Source: Pseudobutyrivibrio sp. ACV-2
GTDB taxonomy: Bacteria; Bacillota; Clostridia; Lachnospirales; Lachnospiraceae
DNA length: 33,789 nucleotides
Direction: 5' to 3'
Assembly: GCF_900107545.1 (NCBI RefSeq)
Contig: NZ_FNQZ01000022.1
Coordinates: 1 to 33,789, forward strand
Shown piece by piece: positions 8,108 through 18,278 of the stretch (positions are counted from its first letter, which is position 1; the number at the start of each line of letters is the position of its first letter). Under the pieces are notes generated by a model. The model saw only the letters and a program-made list of their open reading frames with translations, had not been told where the DNA came from and searched no databases. Made by a program: the position numbers and the translations under genes.

Positions 8108-10729
8108 CTAATGACTCTTATTTAACAAACGCCATAACTGTACCTTGAATGGAATATCAATTGATCGAATCTTCTTTGCAACTTTAAATGTAAAGCTATT
8201 TAAAATGTCTTTGTCTGCTTGTGAGATTCCAGCCATAATACCATCCATTTTTTCGGCTGTGTCTATGAAGAATGTTCTTTTCATATAACACTTGTATAAT
8301 TCTTCGGCATTGAAGTTGCCATAGCCACTCTGCCTTGTTTCTTCATTAAAGAGATTCTCATATACAGTCTGGTACTCTTTTGCCATCATACTTAATGTCT
8401 TATTGACATAATTTTTTGCCGAAGTTTTTTTAACATCTAATACATTTCTGTCAGTTTGAATCAAATGAATGATATTAGCTATCTGTCCAGCTGCATCATC
8501 AATTGTGACAGTCCAACCAGCATCCGTACGTTTCATTCTCTCTCCTAATGCGCCTATATCTGTGACTATGGTAGGCATATCACAAATAAGCGACTCACTC
8601 AAAGTATAAGAAAATGTTTCAGGCCAAACTGATAGAATGCCTACAGCATCTATATTGTAAAGAGATAATAATTTTGGCAAATCGTTAGAATTATACTGTC
8701 CAAACTTATATACATTATCAGCGTTAATTAAATTCAAGTCATCATATCCAATATTTCCTAAAATATAATAATTAACATTTGGAATATGCTTTTTTATTAA
8801 ATCGCAGATAATGCTTCCACCTTTTTCTCTATTTATACCACCTATAAAGCCAATATTAATTAGTTTAGAGCTATTATTGGACTTATCAACACTATCTAAT
8901 TCATATATATCATTTTTCTTAAAAATATTACTGCTTGTCCTGATTAACAAATTGAGAGATACATGAATATCAAATATATTAAATGGAATAAGCGTTTTAA
9001 AGCTCTTCCCCCTGAACCCCTTTGCGTTTACAATATCTCCTCTTTCAACAGTCGTTGTTGGTATAGTGGTAGCCTTATCACCTATATTTATTTCAAGATA
9101 AATAGATTCTATCTCATAATCAGATTCATCTAATATTGCCCAACCTTCGATAACATACCCCATAGGAGTTTTCTTTACAGATTCAATGAAATGCTCAATA
9201 TTACCATTTTCTGTAGCGGTTTTGACTTCAGCTGTTTTAAACTCATAACCATGTTCTATCACTTTTATCTTAGCAAATAACTCAGGATAAAATTGCCCCA
9301 TATTTTCCTTTACAGACACGTTTGGAACAATGATGTCACTACATTTAGACAATACATCAAGGCTCTTTTTCTGCCATAGTTTAATATAATCTGTACCGTT
9401 ATAGATATCCGCCCAATACCCCAAAGCATTCTGCCATACTTCATCATTGACTGTTTTGCTATCGATCGGCATAAAGTCAGCGTCCAATAATTTCACAGAT
9501 GGAGATACAAAGAAGTAGTCATGGCATGTAACAACAACAGGCACATTCTGCGCAAATGCAATGTCAAAAATATCAAACGAGAGACTATGAACATGATGTA
9601 CATGTACCAAATCGAATTTGAACGCACCAAAAACAAGATTCCATATTCTGCTAATATTTCTATCATGGAATCTAAAATATCCTTTATATTCTCCTATATA
9701 AAACTTCCAAAAATGTTCTGTTTTATCTGTATAAAGTGTGAGATTTAAAAATTCTCCATCTCTGGCTGCAACAAATACATTGTATTCAGAAACCATGCTG
9801 TCTTTTAAATGATTAACATGCAGTTGAGTTCCTCCCACATTATCTGATGCATCTTTTCTAAAATCAGTATGTACAACATATAAGATGTTCTTTTTTCCAT
9901 TTTCTACATCCATAAATATGCTGACATTTTCTTGAACATAGCCATTTGGATTATCTCTTACATATACATCATTTGTATGCATTTGTAATGGGTAACGCTT
10001 TCTCAAGATTGCGTCATGCTCCCTTATATAAGCTTCTTTTTCTGCACTAACAAATGATTTTGTACCTGTGTGAAGTATAAAAGTGTCATCACATTGAACA
10101 TGTATATAGCCTACCTGTTCTGCACGATTACAGAAATCATTTTCCTCTCCATAACCTCGTCCGAAAGTTGCAGCGTCAAAATTGCCGATTAAATCTATTA
10201 CCTCTCTTTTAACCAGCATGCAAAATCCATGTGCAACTGAAATCTGTGGGTATTTGTGCATGCTACAGTGCTCAACTATCTCTCCCATCTTTTCTGCATC
10301 AATATTTTCTGGAAGCTTATTTTCTTCACAAAAAACAGGCACTGAACAAAGAGTAGCGTTATTTGAAAGAGGTGTAACTGTACCAATCTCAGGGTTGCTA
10401 TATGCACACACAACCATCTTTTCTACCCATCTGTCTGTGACAACTGTATCAGAGTTCAATAAAATTACATCATTTTCTACTGACTGCTGCATGCCTAAAT
10501 TAATATTTGCAGAAAATCCCTGATTCTTTTCATTATTAATAACTATAATATTGTCACCAATTTGCCTATCCAGAATTTCTTTTATTCTAGGGTCCGGACT
10601 ATTATCATTAATTAAGACCAGTCTATTTTTAGACAGGTCTGTGTGTTTATAGATGCTTTCGAGACATATCTCTAAATCATCTGCTGCATTATATATTGGT
10701 ATAATTATATCTACTGATTTATCTATCAT
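8108..10729 (-). CDS. Bifunctional glycosyltransferase, GT2 fused to GT4
   Basis: An 873-residue two-enzyme protein. Residues 5-245 are a GT-A (GT2) domain with VDIIIPIYNAADD, INDNSPDP, a metal-site LLNSDT (91-95) and GRGYGEENDF (190-199). Residues about 280-870 are a GT-B (GT4) domain: it opens with NILYVVHTDFRKDASDNVGGTQ, and its C-terminal half begins at INIGFIGGINREKGG (about 624) and carries the EX7E motif (E704 and E712 in VWPETFSYTLSES). Between the two GT-B halves, about residues 520-612 form an extra beta-rich insert (VIEGWAILDE onward) that is not part of the standard GT4 fold. Such fusions usually add two consecutive sugars. The ATG has GAGGAA about 5 bases upstream. Confidence 0.88.
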   Translation of the reverse strand: MIDKSVDIIIPIYNAADDLEICLESIYKHTDLSKNRLVLINDNSPDPRIKEILDRQIGDNIIVINNEKNQGFSANINLGMQQSVENDVILLNSDTVVTDRWVEKMVVCAYSNPEIGTVTPLSNNATLCSVPVFCEENKLPENIDAEKMGEIVEHCSMHKYPQISVAHGFCMLVKREVIDLIGNFDAATFGRGYGEENDFCNRAEQVGYIHVQCDDTFILHTGTKSFVSAEKEAYIREHDAILRKRYPLQMHTNDVYVRDNPNGYVQENVSIFMDVENGKKNILYVVHTDFRKDASDNVGGTQLHVNHLKDSMVSEYNVFVAARDGEFLNLTLYTDKTEHFWKFYIGEYKGYFRFHDRNISRIWNLVFGAFKFDLVHVHHVHSLSFDIFDIAFAQNVPVVVTCHDYFFVSPSVKLLDADFMPIDSKTVNDEVWQNALGYWADIYNGTDYIKLWQKKSLDVLSKCSDIIVPNVSVKENMGQFYPELFAKIKVIEHGYEFKTAEVKTATENGNIEHFIESVKKTPMGYVIEGWAILDESDYEIESIYLEINIGDKATTIPTTTVERGDIVNAKGFRGKSFKTLIPFNIFDIHVSLNLLIRTSSNIFKKNDIYELDSVDKSNNSSKLINIGFIGGINREKGGSIICDLIKKHIPNVNYYILGNIGYDDLNLINADNVYKFGQYNSNDLPKLLSLYNIDAVGILSVWPETFSYTLSESLICDMPTIVTDIGALGERMKRTDAGWTVTIDDAAGQIANIIHLIQTDRNVLDVKKTSAKNYVNKTLSMMAKEYQTVYENLFNEETRQSGYGNFNAEELYKCYMKRTFFIDTAEKMDGIMAGISQADKDILNSFTFKVAKKIRSIDIPFKVQLWRLLNKSH

Positions 10730-10812
10730 TAATGTTCCTCATTTTCTTATCTAGTCACTGTTTCGTATTGTACTATATAACATCAAATTTAACAAATTTC
10801 ATAATACGTAAT

Positions 10813-11817
10813 TTATTTGACAAATAGTGCTAATATTAGTTGGCTAATTCGCCTTACTATCCAGGCTCCTATAATGATGACAAACATAAGTGCAAGAAGT
10901 ATTATCATTGAGTTTTTTATATCTGTTGGGTTATATCTCCGTGTCACCTGAATTATTGCCGCATGTTGCAACAAGAACATTGGGTAGGAAATACCTGCTA
11001 TAAATGTTATTCCTTTGTCAATTACGCTGTCACTAGTTACCCAATTTCCCAGCCTATATATTATTACAAAAGTAAATATGGCAAAGAAATGTGTCACGAC
11101 ATTAGAGTTGAAATTAATATGCACGAAAAACTGCAATGTTGTAAAAACGCCTGACACTATCAGAAAAAAATTGTTGTTAAGCAACGATTTATTGCTAATC
11201 ATGAACATACCAATGACGAATGAAAACAGACATGTAATCAAATTACGTTGTGGCTCTATTAGAAAAATATCGAAAAAACTTACCCATAAAAATAATGCCG
11301 TCACTATAGTCAGCAAAGCTTTTGGCTTCCATTTCATCATCCCTGCCACCATCGGATATAGTAAGTATATAAGAATAATGGCACCTAGAAACCAATCGCC
11401 GCACAACTCATATCCCGGTATTAAATACTGAAAATACCCACTTAGCCCAGCTATTGCCATAGGCACTGTCAAAAGTTGAGGGCCTGGCCCATAAAATATT
11501 TTCCCCTCCGAATAAATCTTTAGTATTATTATTAATCCAGAAACTAACCAGTACATTGGATAAATAGCTTTGGCTCGTTTGATAAAAAATTGTTTGTATG
11601 AGGCAATGTTACAATTGCTCATGTATAACACTGCTCCTGAAATCATAAAGAATAGATTAACGGCTAATTCACCCCATGAACCATTTTTATAGGATACCAA
11701 ATGCTGAAGATTTGCTGAAGAATGGCACCCGAAATGATATATAACTATGGTTAAAGCGCTTAACGCCCTGATTAATTCTATACCTTTATCTTTTTGTTTT
11801 GAATTGACTGGTTTCAC
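10813..11817 (-). CDS. Acyltransferase family 3 (OafA-like) membrane protein
   Basis: A 334-residue integral membrane O-acyltransferase with about ten helices. The first helix carries the family hallmark arginine and histidine (IELIRALSALTIVIYHFG), and NLFFMISGAVLY follows as in OafA/YrhL proteins. These enzymes move acetyl or other short acyl groups from the cytoplasm onto sugars. It lacks the extra C-terminal SGNH domain found in long OafA proteins. The start is GTG at 11817, directly after the TAA of the upstream glycosyltransferase, with GGGAAG 8 bases upstream. No ATG lies between it and the conserved first helix. The substrate is unknown. Confidence 0.88.
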   Translation of the reverse strand: MKPVNSKQKDKGIELIRALSALTIVIYHFGCHSSANLQHLVSYKNGSWGELAVNLFFMISGAVLYMSNCNIASYKQFFIKRAKAIYPMYWLVSGLIIILKIYSEGKIFYGPGPQLLTVPMAIAGLSGYFQYLIPGYELCGDWFLGAIILIYLLYPMVAGMMKWKPKALLTIVTALFLWVSFFDIFLIEPQRNLITCLFSFVIGMFMISNKSLLNNNFFLIVSGVFTTLQFFVHINFNSNVVTHFFAIFTFVIIYRLGNWVTSDSVIDKGITFIAGISYPMFLLQHAAIIQVTRRYNPTDIKNSMIILLALMFVIIIGAWIVRRISQLILALFVK

Positions 11818-13080
11818 TTACAATACTTCCCTGTATCTTAATCTATATAAAATATCTGCAATAAATGATTTGTTAAAATTAATTGATTTTGCCTCATCTA
11901 AACTAACAGCTATAGGAATATCTGCCAATAATTGCAAATAGTCTTTGTTGTAAGACACTTCATATTCCTGATTAAACATCCTCTTTTTATAATCAACACA
12001 CAATTTGTGGAATTCATCAGGATTCGCTAGTAGTTCTCTTAAAGCCTGGTTACCCGGCTTTATTATCGTCCCATTTTTATAAATATTGACCTGCTTTTGT
12101 ATATTTCCACTAAGCTCGGTCGTCACCACATAACATCCACACTGCAATGCTTCAAAAAAAGTGTAACAATACGTTTCTGGCCACAATGACAACAACATCG
12201 CGACATCTATGTTGTATTTCCGCAATGCGTCAACCATTGCATTTGGCCCATCATCCGCTATGGAAACAGGGATGTATTTGACATATGCAATCTCTTCAGG
12301 AGCGAAACCCAAATGATAAAAGTTATATCTGTTTCTTATATCATCGGGCAGATCTTTTATTGTATCTATCCACAAATTCCACCCTTTAGATTTTTTTCCC
12401 GTACCTACAAATGCCACATTTAACTTGTCATTTGAATATGGATGCGTTTTTCTTGCATGCTCTCTTACGCTAAGATGTTCAATAACCTTGATATTCCCTG
12501 TATATTTAGGATATCCATCTGACCATATTTTTGCAGCTATTTCAGATGGCGCAACTACAGCTATTTTCTCAAAACTAGCTAAAAAATTTTTTGTTGCCTC
12601 CTTTTTGTCAATTGATATTTTGTAGAAACTACAATCACCGCACTTTTCATCCTTCAATGCTCCATCACCACAATAGTACTCATTGTTTTTTAATAAATTC
12701 TCCTGCTCACAACATGAATAATAGTCGTGCACATAAAATATTATTTCAGGTGAAAAAGATAATATTTTTTGCAAAGACTGCAGATTACACCACATTAAAT
12801 GATGCACCATAACACCTTTACAAGAATGGCTTGCTAGGGCTTCATGTAAAAGCTTGATTACTATTTTTTCATCATATACACCTATGAATTTCTTATTTAC
12901 AATCATGCCCCAACCAAAAATAGTGATGCCTATCTTCTTTCTAACTGGGAATACGACAATAGTATCTATATTATTTTTTTCTAATTCAGCAACTTGTACC
13001 TGTATATATTTCTCTGATCCCGCACTCACTATAAATGGGTTACGCCAATGGATCAACAGACAAAAATTATTATTTATCAT
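11818..13080 (-). CDS. GT4-type glycosyltransferase with Cys-rich N-terminal domain
   Basis: A 420-residue GT-B protein. The N-terminal half contains HWRNPFIVSAGSEKY near residue 10, and a cysteine cluster (CC, then CGDG, then CGDC, about residues 130-160) that could bind a metal or stabilise the fold. The C-terminal half starts at LNVAFVGTGKKSKGW and has the EX7E pair in LWPETYCYTFFEAL, closely resembling the motif of the GT2-GT4 fusion two genes downstream, so the two GT-B domains may share ancestry. The ATG at 13080 has AAGGA about 10 bases upstream and follows the previous gene by 13 bp. The donor and linkage are not predictable. Confidence 0.85.
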   Translation of the reverse strand: MINNNFCLLIHWRNPFIVSAGSEKYIQVQVAELEKNNIDTIVVFPVRKKIGITIFGWGMIVNKKFIGVYDEKIVIKLLHEALASHSCKGVMVHHLMWCNLQSLQKILSFSPEIIFYVHDYYSCCEQENLLKNNEYYCGDGALKDEKCGDCSFYKISIDKKEATKNFLASFEKIAVVAPSEIAAKIWSDGYPKYTGNIKVIEHLSVREHARKTHPYSNDKLNVAFVGTGKKSKGWNLWIDTIKDLPDDIRNRYNFYHLGFAPEEIAYVKYIPVSIADDGPNAMVDALRKYNIDVAMLLSLWPETYCYTFFEALQCGCYVVTTELSGNIQKQVNIYKNGTIIKPGNQALRELLANPDEFHKLCVDYKKRMFNQEYEVSYNKDYLQLLADIPIAVSLDEAKSINFNKSFIADILYRLRYREVL

Positions 13081-13093
13081 AGATTATTTTTCC

Positions 13094-14023
13094 TTAAAGC
13101 TTCCCCAAAAGCAGTGACAACCTGTACACCCTATCACGCCCCGAATCGTTTCTATATATTTCACTGCAGTTTGCCAGCTGTATTTTTTTGATAAAACTAT
13201 GTTCCGAACCAAGGACTTGCCTTATCTGAGATTTATGCCTTGCAGTGATTGATGGGTCCTCTTGGATGCAATTTACAAGCTCCTCCAGTTGCCTATAAAT
13301 CTGACCTCGTTTAGTGAAAAGCTGTTTGATTCGGTATTTTAGGACAGCTCCTTTTGTGGTCTTTACCCCCCATTCATTATGACCATGCTGACGATAATTC
13401 ATGTGGGGCTCACTATCAAAAATGGTCTTTCCGTAGGCTTCAGCCAAAAGGTAAATCCACCAATCGTGCATGATAATATTATTGGGATTAGGGATGTTTT
13501 CTCTGATTTTCTCCAGTAGTGCCCTGCTAATTACAGCTGTACAGCCTGTGCAGATATTTTCTACCAATGCATTACCAAAGCTTGGTCGTGGGTTCTTGTT
13601 TTCCCTTACAATCAAGTTTAGATCACCATCTACAAGGTTTGTATCACCACAATATAGCAGTGGAATTTCCACACCACGCTTCTGCTCCTCTGCCTGCAAC
13701 ATTTTCACTGCACTTTCAATTTTGTCTGGCATCCACACATCATCCTGGTCGGCGAAAGCATAATAATCCGCTTCAGGTGCATTTTTAATCAGTTCAAAAA
13801 AGCTGGCGATAACACCGAGATTTCTTCCACGTTCCAATTTAATGTTTACACTATTACCATCATTCATGTACGTTTCTATAATAGGTATTGTGCTATCCTT
13901 TGAGCCATCATCACGGATATACAATGACAGTTTCTTCGCTACCGATTGCTGCTCTATGCTATCTAGCTGTTGTTTTATATATTTTTCACCATTGTAGGTA
14001 GACATAAGTACTACTATATTCAT
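13094..14023 (-). CDS. GT2 glycosyltransferase, rhamnosyltransferase-like
   Basis: A 309-residue GT-A enzyme. It opens with VVLMSTYNGEKYI and has IRDDGSKDST, the metal site FADQDDVW (about residues 92-99), CTGCTAVISR, a MHDWWIYLLA motif and YRQHGHN. This set (DQDDVW, HDWW, Y.QHG.N) is typical of RfbF/RgpB-like rhamnosyltransferases, so a dTDP-L-rhamnose donor is likely, though not proven. The start ATG has GGA eight bases upstream. A 51-bp gap separates it from the upstream acyltransferase. No rml genes are in the window, so rhamnose precursor would have to come from elsewhere. Confidence 0.88.
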   Translation of the reverse strand: MNIVVLMSTYNGEKYIKQQLDSIEQQSVAKKLSLYIRDDGSKDSTIPIIETYMNDGNSVNIKLERGRNLGVIASFFELIKNAPEADYYAFADQDDVWMPDKIESAVKMLQAEEQKRGVEIPLLYCGDTNLVDGDLNLIVRENKNPRPSFGNALVENICTGCTAVISRALLEKIRENIPNPNNIIMHDWWIYLLAEAYGKTIFDSEPHMNYRQHGHNEWGVKTTKGAVLKYRIKQLFTKRGQIYRQLEELVNCIQEDPSITARHKSQIRQVLGSEHSFIKKIQLANCSEIYRNDSGRDRVYRLSLLLGKL

Positions 14024-14074
14024 AAATTAATTCCACACTTATTTCACAGAAATAGACCTCATAGACCAATTAAT

Positions 14075-15217
14075 TTACAGGGATGTATTTTTCCTCTGCA
14101 ATAATCTCTTAATATCAAGGATCTTTGTGATTGCTTTTACCTTATAAAAAAATAATTGAATAGCTATTGGTAACAATATGCCTGCTACTAAATACACCAT
14201 TCTCATTTGACGTAAGTCAAGTGGTATAAACATATACCATATATCAGACTTATAAAGTCCAACATCAAAACTACTGAATACTGAACTATATTTTACTAAA
14301 ACCATATAAATATAATTTACTATCCAAAAACCAAGAAACTGATTCATCATAATTGAATAAGTATTATTTGCAATTAAACCAATATACTTGGATTTTCCAA
14401 TTGCCGGTTCTAGCACTTTTGAAATTCTAAACCAAAATGCAATCTCTATAATACCTGACACTATTGGCATTAATGGTCCTGAGAAGTCATTGCACCACGA
14501 AGGAGTAAAAACCAAATTTGTTTTGAACACTAGCATCATTCCACATTTCAATATCATCAATATTGCAAGATACCAAAAATCAGGAATTCTCAAATCATAT
14601 TTCTCAAGTGCCGCTCTATAGAATATACCAATTTCATAAAATGTTACAAAATATGTAAACCTGACCAATACAAGCCACCAGCCTGTATTTCTACCCTCCC
14701 ACGCCAGTGTATTGCCCACAATACCAAAGATAACATTTATAAATAGGAATAAATATTCATTTTTAATTCCAAATATTGAAAAAATTTTTCTAGAAATAAT
14801 ATTGTAGAACTGAGCCATAAATAGAGGAACCACAAACCATCCTGCCATGTTAAAAAGGAACTGATGACCATTTGTAATTGGCGCTATCACTACGTTCTCA
14901 AATGTGAAATCTCCACCCAACATAAAGCCTTTAGCCCCAAGCGACATTACAAACAGACCATAACCTATTGTATATAGATATAATGGTATTATCAGTTGCT
15001 TGACTTTTTTCCAAATATATCCTAATACATTTTCCTCTACCTGAGAGTTATAGAAATAACCCGATGCAAATATAAATAAAATCAAATTTTGACCGGCCAT
15101 TGGAAACCATTCAAATATTCCACCATTTATTCCACCACCTCCGCAATGACCTGCAACAAGCATAATCATAGCTATTGCATAAAGAATCTTAAATCTATAA
15201 TCTATTTTTTTAGTCAT
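14075..15217 (-). CDS. Acyltransferase family 3 membrane protein
   Basis: About 380 residues, with ten or so membrane helices. The first helix reads YRFKILYAIAMIMLVAGHC, with the family histidine in AGHC, followed by NLILFIFASGYFY. It belongs to the OafA/WecH superfamily that acylates sugars, but it is distant from the other acyltransferase 3 in this locus. I chose the ATG at 15217 (MTKKIDYRF), which has CAGGGG nine bases upstream and overlaps the preceding stop by eight bases. A TTG 18 bases further upstream is in frame but lacks a comparable ribosome site. Two acyltransferase 3 proteins plus the MBOAT/SGNH pair suggest several acylated positions on the polymer. Confidence 0.85.
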   Translation of the reverse strand: MTKKIDYRFKILYAIAMIMLVAGHCGGGGINGGIFEWFPMAGQNLILFIFASGYFYNSQVEENVLGYIWKKVKQLIIPLYLYTIGYGLFVMSLGAKGFMLGGDFTFENVVIAPITNGHQFLFNMAGWFVVPLFMAQFYNIISRKIFSIFGIKNEYLFLFINVIFGIVGNTLAWEGRNTGWWLVLVRFTYFVTFYEIGIFYRAALEKYDLRIPDFWYLAILMILKCGMMLVFKTNLVFTPSWCNDFSGPLMPIVSGIIEIAFWFRISKVLEPAIGKSKYIGLIANNTYSIMMNQFLGFWIVNYIYMVLVKYSSVFSSFDVGLYKSDIWYMFIPLDLRQMRMVYLVAGILLPIAIQLFFYKVKAITKILDIKRLLQRKNTSL

Positions 15218-16328
15218 TATTTTTTTCCCCTGCAAACCTAATATATTGATTTGCTAAAATCTTAGCTTGTTTTTTTATATTAAATCCCTTCTCTTCTAAG
15301 ATTGAACAATTGTCCTTTCTATTTCCCTGCACACCCAAAATCCACGCTGCCCAATTTACAGGATTGTCGATTGAACATTGAGCAATGTTATCAGTCATGA
15401 GAGTCTCTGGTGTGACATTTGTGGATAGTAGGGTTGGCAATCCTGCGGCCTGAGCTTCAACTCCGACAACTGGTAGTCCCTCATAGAGTGATGGAAGAAT
15501 AAACACATCCATGGCCTGATAATAGTCTCGCGGGTTGCTAACTACACCAGGCAATATGAAATAATTCTCCAACTTCTTTTCTTTTATTTTCTGTAAGATA
15601 TCGTTTCGTAGTGGTCCATCTCCAATAAGTAAAAACTTAACATTTGAATCTTCTTTTATTACCTGCTCTGCAATATCTACTATAAATAGATGGTTCTTCT
15701 GCTCAGCCATGCGGCCAATATGGCCTACTAAAATTATATCATCAGATACACTCAGTTGATTTCTAATCGCGTTTCTCACACTGGCGTCAAATTTAAATGC
15801 TTCCAGATTAATAGCATTATTTAAAATAAAAGCTTCATCATCACCATATAAATACTCTGATGCAACCTTTGAGCAAGCAAATCTTTGGTTGGCATTTGCT
15901 ATTGCCACACGACTCATTAATCTATTTCTAATACGTTTTATAGATGAATCCGCACCTCTAGAATTGTGACTATGCAATATTCGCACCGGAATACCATACT
16001 TTTTTGCCACCGGCATATAATAGGCTGCTGCATTGGGTGTATGACCATGAATAATCTGATACTCACCTTGATGATTCCTGAAGAATTTTTCCAGTTCTTT
16101 TTTATATTTGAAAGTGTTTTTAATGGTCAGGCTAGGCATAACAAATATCTTTGAGCCCCTGCTTTCAATCCATTTTTTTAAATCGTCCTCCACGGGCTCA
16201 TTTACCATAAAATCAAAAAGCACTTCACTAGGATTCATAAAGCGATAATAATTCATTATCACCTCACTAACACCACTTCCGTGCCTTATGCAATCTGTTA
16301 TTTGTAGAACTCTTATGGGGTTGCTCAT
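15210..16328 (-). CDS. GT4 glycosyltransferase (EpsF/CapM-like)
   Basis: About 372 residues, a complete GT-B retaining glycosyltransferase. N-terminal features are IRVLQITDCIRHGSGVSEV and an IIHGHTPNAAAYY region. The C-terminal domain has VGHIGRMAEQKNH, FLLIGDGPLR, and the nucleotide-sugar-binding EX7E in SLYEGLPVVGVEAQAAGLP. I placed the start at ATG 16328 (MSNPIRV), which has GGAG eight bases upstream. The frame remains open to a TTG at 16367 that would overlap the preceding gene. It is the first sugar gene downstream of the AAA-ATPase pair and may be read from that operator-controlled promoter, because no separate promoter is obvious in the 31-bp gap. Confidence 0.9.
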   Translation of the reverse strand: MSNPIRVLQITDCIRHGSGVSEVIMNYYRFMNPSEVLFDFMVNEPVEDDLKKWIESRGSKIFVMPSLTIKNTFKYKKELEKFFRNHQGEYQIIHGHTPNAAAYYMPVAKKYGIPVRILHSHNSRGADSSIKRIRNRLMSRVAIANANQRFACSKVASEYLYGDDEAFILNNAINLEAFKFDASVRNAIRNQLSVSDDIILVGHIGRMAEQKNHLFIVDIAEQVIKEDSNVKFLLIGDGPLRNDILQKIKEKKLENYFILPGVVSNPRDYYQAMDVFILPSLYEGLPVVGVEAQAAGLPTLLSTNVTPETLMTDNIAQCSIDNPVNWAAWILGVQGNRKDNCSILEEKGFNIKKQAKILANQYIRFAGEKNND

Positions 16329-16359
16329 TTGTAAATCTCCACCACATATATTTTTATTA

Positions 16360-18240
16360 TCACCCAATCAGCACCTTTTTCCCCTGAAAAGCAAATCCAT
16401 AGTGATGAATCTTATCTGCCTCTACTCCAGCATTAATCAATTCAGCATCATACTGTTTTTCTGTGATTTGGTTCAACGCATTTCGTACTGTATCGTCAAG
16501 GCCAGCTTCCACATCAGAATCATAGACTTTAAACTCTAACACGTATGCTGGATTATTTTTATCTTTGGGTATTAGGCAAACATCATATCTGCCAAATCCA
16601 CTTTCTCTATTGGATTTAATCTGGTATTTTTCTGCCAGGTCTACGATTAAGCCCAGCACAAAGCCATGATAAAACCGTTCTGGTTCTGCATATTCCGATG
16701 GTCGCTTTCCTGTGTCAAATGATGAATAAGTATTCAGCGCAATTTCGTTCATGAATTTATTCATATATTTCAAATCGTTGTTTAATAGAGCCTGAATGAA
16801 ATCGTTGTACCTAGTGTTGCTACCTTCAAACCATCTTTTTACCATGTCTTTAAACATGTGCATTACCTCGGTGTTTGTGATGGCTACTCTGCATTTTTTG
16901 CGCATTCCTGCTCCTTCAAGAAGCTCTGTTTTTTTCAGATATCCTGAAGCTAAAAGCATACTGAATACCGCTGATTCACTTTTATCAATCAAATTAAAAA
17001 CTATTTCTTCATCAATTAATGTATCAACACTCTCACCGTCTAATAACGTTTCAAACTTTTTCTTGATATCTGGGCTTCCCTCACGTATCAATTTGTCAAT
17101 CAGCATATTGCTACTTGTGTTTGCCCAATAATCATCTAAGATTTTTGTATCCAAAAACTGTGTTATGGACCACGGATTATAAATGTCCTTTTTGGTGCCA
17201 ATCACAAATCCATCATACCACTTTTGAACCTCCGCATTCAGTGCAGACAATCCATACTCTTCAAGTGATGATGATACTTCATCTCCAGTGAATCCAAATG
17301 CCGTTTCATACTTGGCAGTTGTTATTGATGCCACCTTTAGATTATTCAGATCAGAGAAAATAGATTCCTTGCTGACTCTTGTGATTCCAGTCATTATTGC
17401 ACGTTCAAGATAGTTATTTGTCTTGAAAGTTGCATTAAAAATATTTCTAATGAAAACTGTAATCTCATCCCAAAATCCATCTACAAAAGCTTCTTGCAAT
17501 GGAGTGTCATACTCATCCATGAGGATTATGACCTTCTTACCGTATTTACGATACATAAGTTCACATATAAAATTAATAGCATTGCTAGCTACAGCATCTG
17601 ACATATCATAACCCACAAGTGACCAAAAATCCCTGTCTTTTTCAGATACAAAATCGCATTCTATCAAGTCCTGATTATTTCGATATAGCCTTACAATCTC
17701 TTGGATTATCTGCTGTCTGGCCATTTCGTATGTGTTGCCCTTTACAGATGCAAAGCTGATGAAGATGGTTGGATACTGCCCCTGGAGCTTCTGGTAGTCT
17801 TTATATTTCCATATTGCCAGGTTTTCAAATAGCCTTTTTGTATCCTCAATAGAGTTTGAGAAGAAATAATCTAACATACTCATATTGAGGGTTTTACCAA
17901 AGCGCCTTGGTCTGGTAATAAGAGTTACAACATCACCACTTTCCCACCACTCTTTGATAAACATAGTCTTATCCTGATAAAAATAATTGTTTTCAATAAT
18001 GGTTTTAAAATCCTGATTACCAATGGATATCTCTCTCGTGTGAACATTTTCAGGTACTCCTGATTCAGCCAAAAGTATTTTTTCCAAAGCCTCCATGGTT
18101 TCAAATCTAGGAGATGCTATTTTCCCACCCAAGACTTTTTGAACTGTACTTAAGTTGACACCTGACTTTTCAGCAATTTGCTCATATGTCATTTTCGACT
18201 TTTTTTTAGCATTTATCAGTTGTTCTATTCTCATATCCAT
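16360..18240 (-). CDS. XRE helix-turn-helix fused to AAA-ATPase/PD-(D/E)XK protein
   Basis: About 626 residues in three parts. Residues about 8-42 form an XRE/Cro-type helix-turn-helix (TYEQIAEKSGVNLSTVQKVL). Residues about 70-420 are the predicted AAA-ATPase family (PF09820-like): a modified P-loop RPRRFGKT (110-117), Walker B IILMDEYD (238-245), MTGITRVSKES and WYDGF. Residues about 530-626 are a PD-(D/E)XK-like nuclease fold (PF08011-like) with D553 in GRYD and E569-F-K571. The family is widespread in Clostridia and Bacteroidetes, but its function is unsettled; defence, selfish-element and DNA-repair roles have all been proposed by inference. The start is ATG 18240 or 18234; both follow a weak GGTGA, and the frame extends only to a TTG further upstream. 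The HTH and the palindromes before the gene imply autoregulation. Confidence 0.9.
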   Translation of the reverse strand: MDMRIEQLINAKKKSKMTYEQIAEKSGVNLSTVQKVLGGKIASPRFETMEALEKILLAESGVPENVHTREISIGNQDFKTIIENNYFYQDKTMFIKEWWESGDVVTLITRPRRFGKTLNMSMLDYFFSNSIEDTKRLFENLAIWKYKDYQKLQGQYPTIFISFASVKGNTYEMARQQIIQEIVRLYRNNQDLIECDFVSEKDRDFWSLVGYDMSDAVASNAINFICELMYRKYGKKVIILMDEYDTPLQEAFVDGFWDEITVFIRNIFNATFKTNNYLERAIMTGITRVSKESIFSDLNNLKVASITTAKYETAFGFTGDEVSSSLEEYGLSALNAEVQKWYDGFVIGTKKDIYNPWSITQFLDTKILDDYWANTSSNMLIDKLIREGSPDIKKKFETLLDGESVDTLIDEEIVFNLIDKSESAVFSMLLASGYLKKTELLEGAGMRKKCRVAITNTEVMHMFKDMVKRWFEGSNTRYNDFIQALLNNDLKYMNKFMNEIALNTYSSFDTGKRPSEYAEPERFYHGFVLGLIVDLAEKYQIKSNRESGFGRYDVCLIPKDKNNPAYVLEFKVYDSDVEAGLDDTVRNALNQITEKQYDAELINAGVEADKIHHYGFAFQGKKVLIG

Positions 18241-18278
18241 AGAGTCACCATCTATCCTATAAAAGTTTTGCAAATACA

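Noticed and set aside
9058-9085. GGTATAGTGGTAGCC, resembling a tRNA D-arm.
   Set aside because: No cloverleaf can be drawn around it, and it lies in a conserved stretch of the GT2-GT4 fusion gene.
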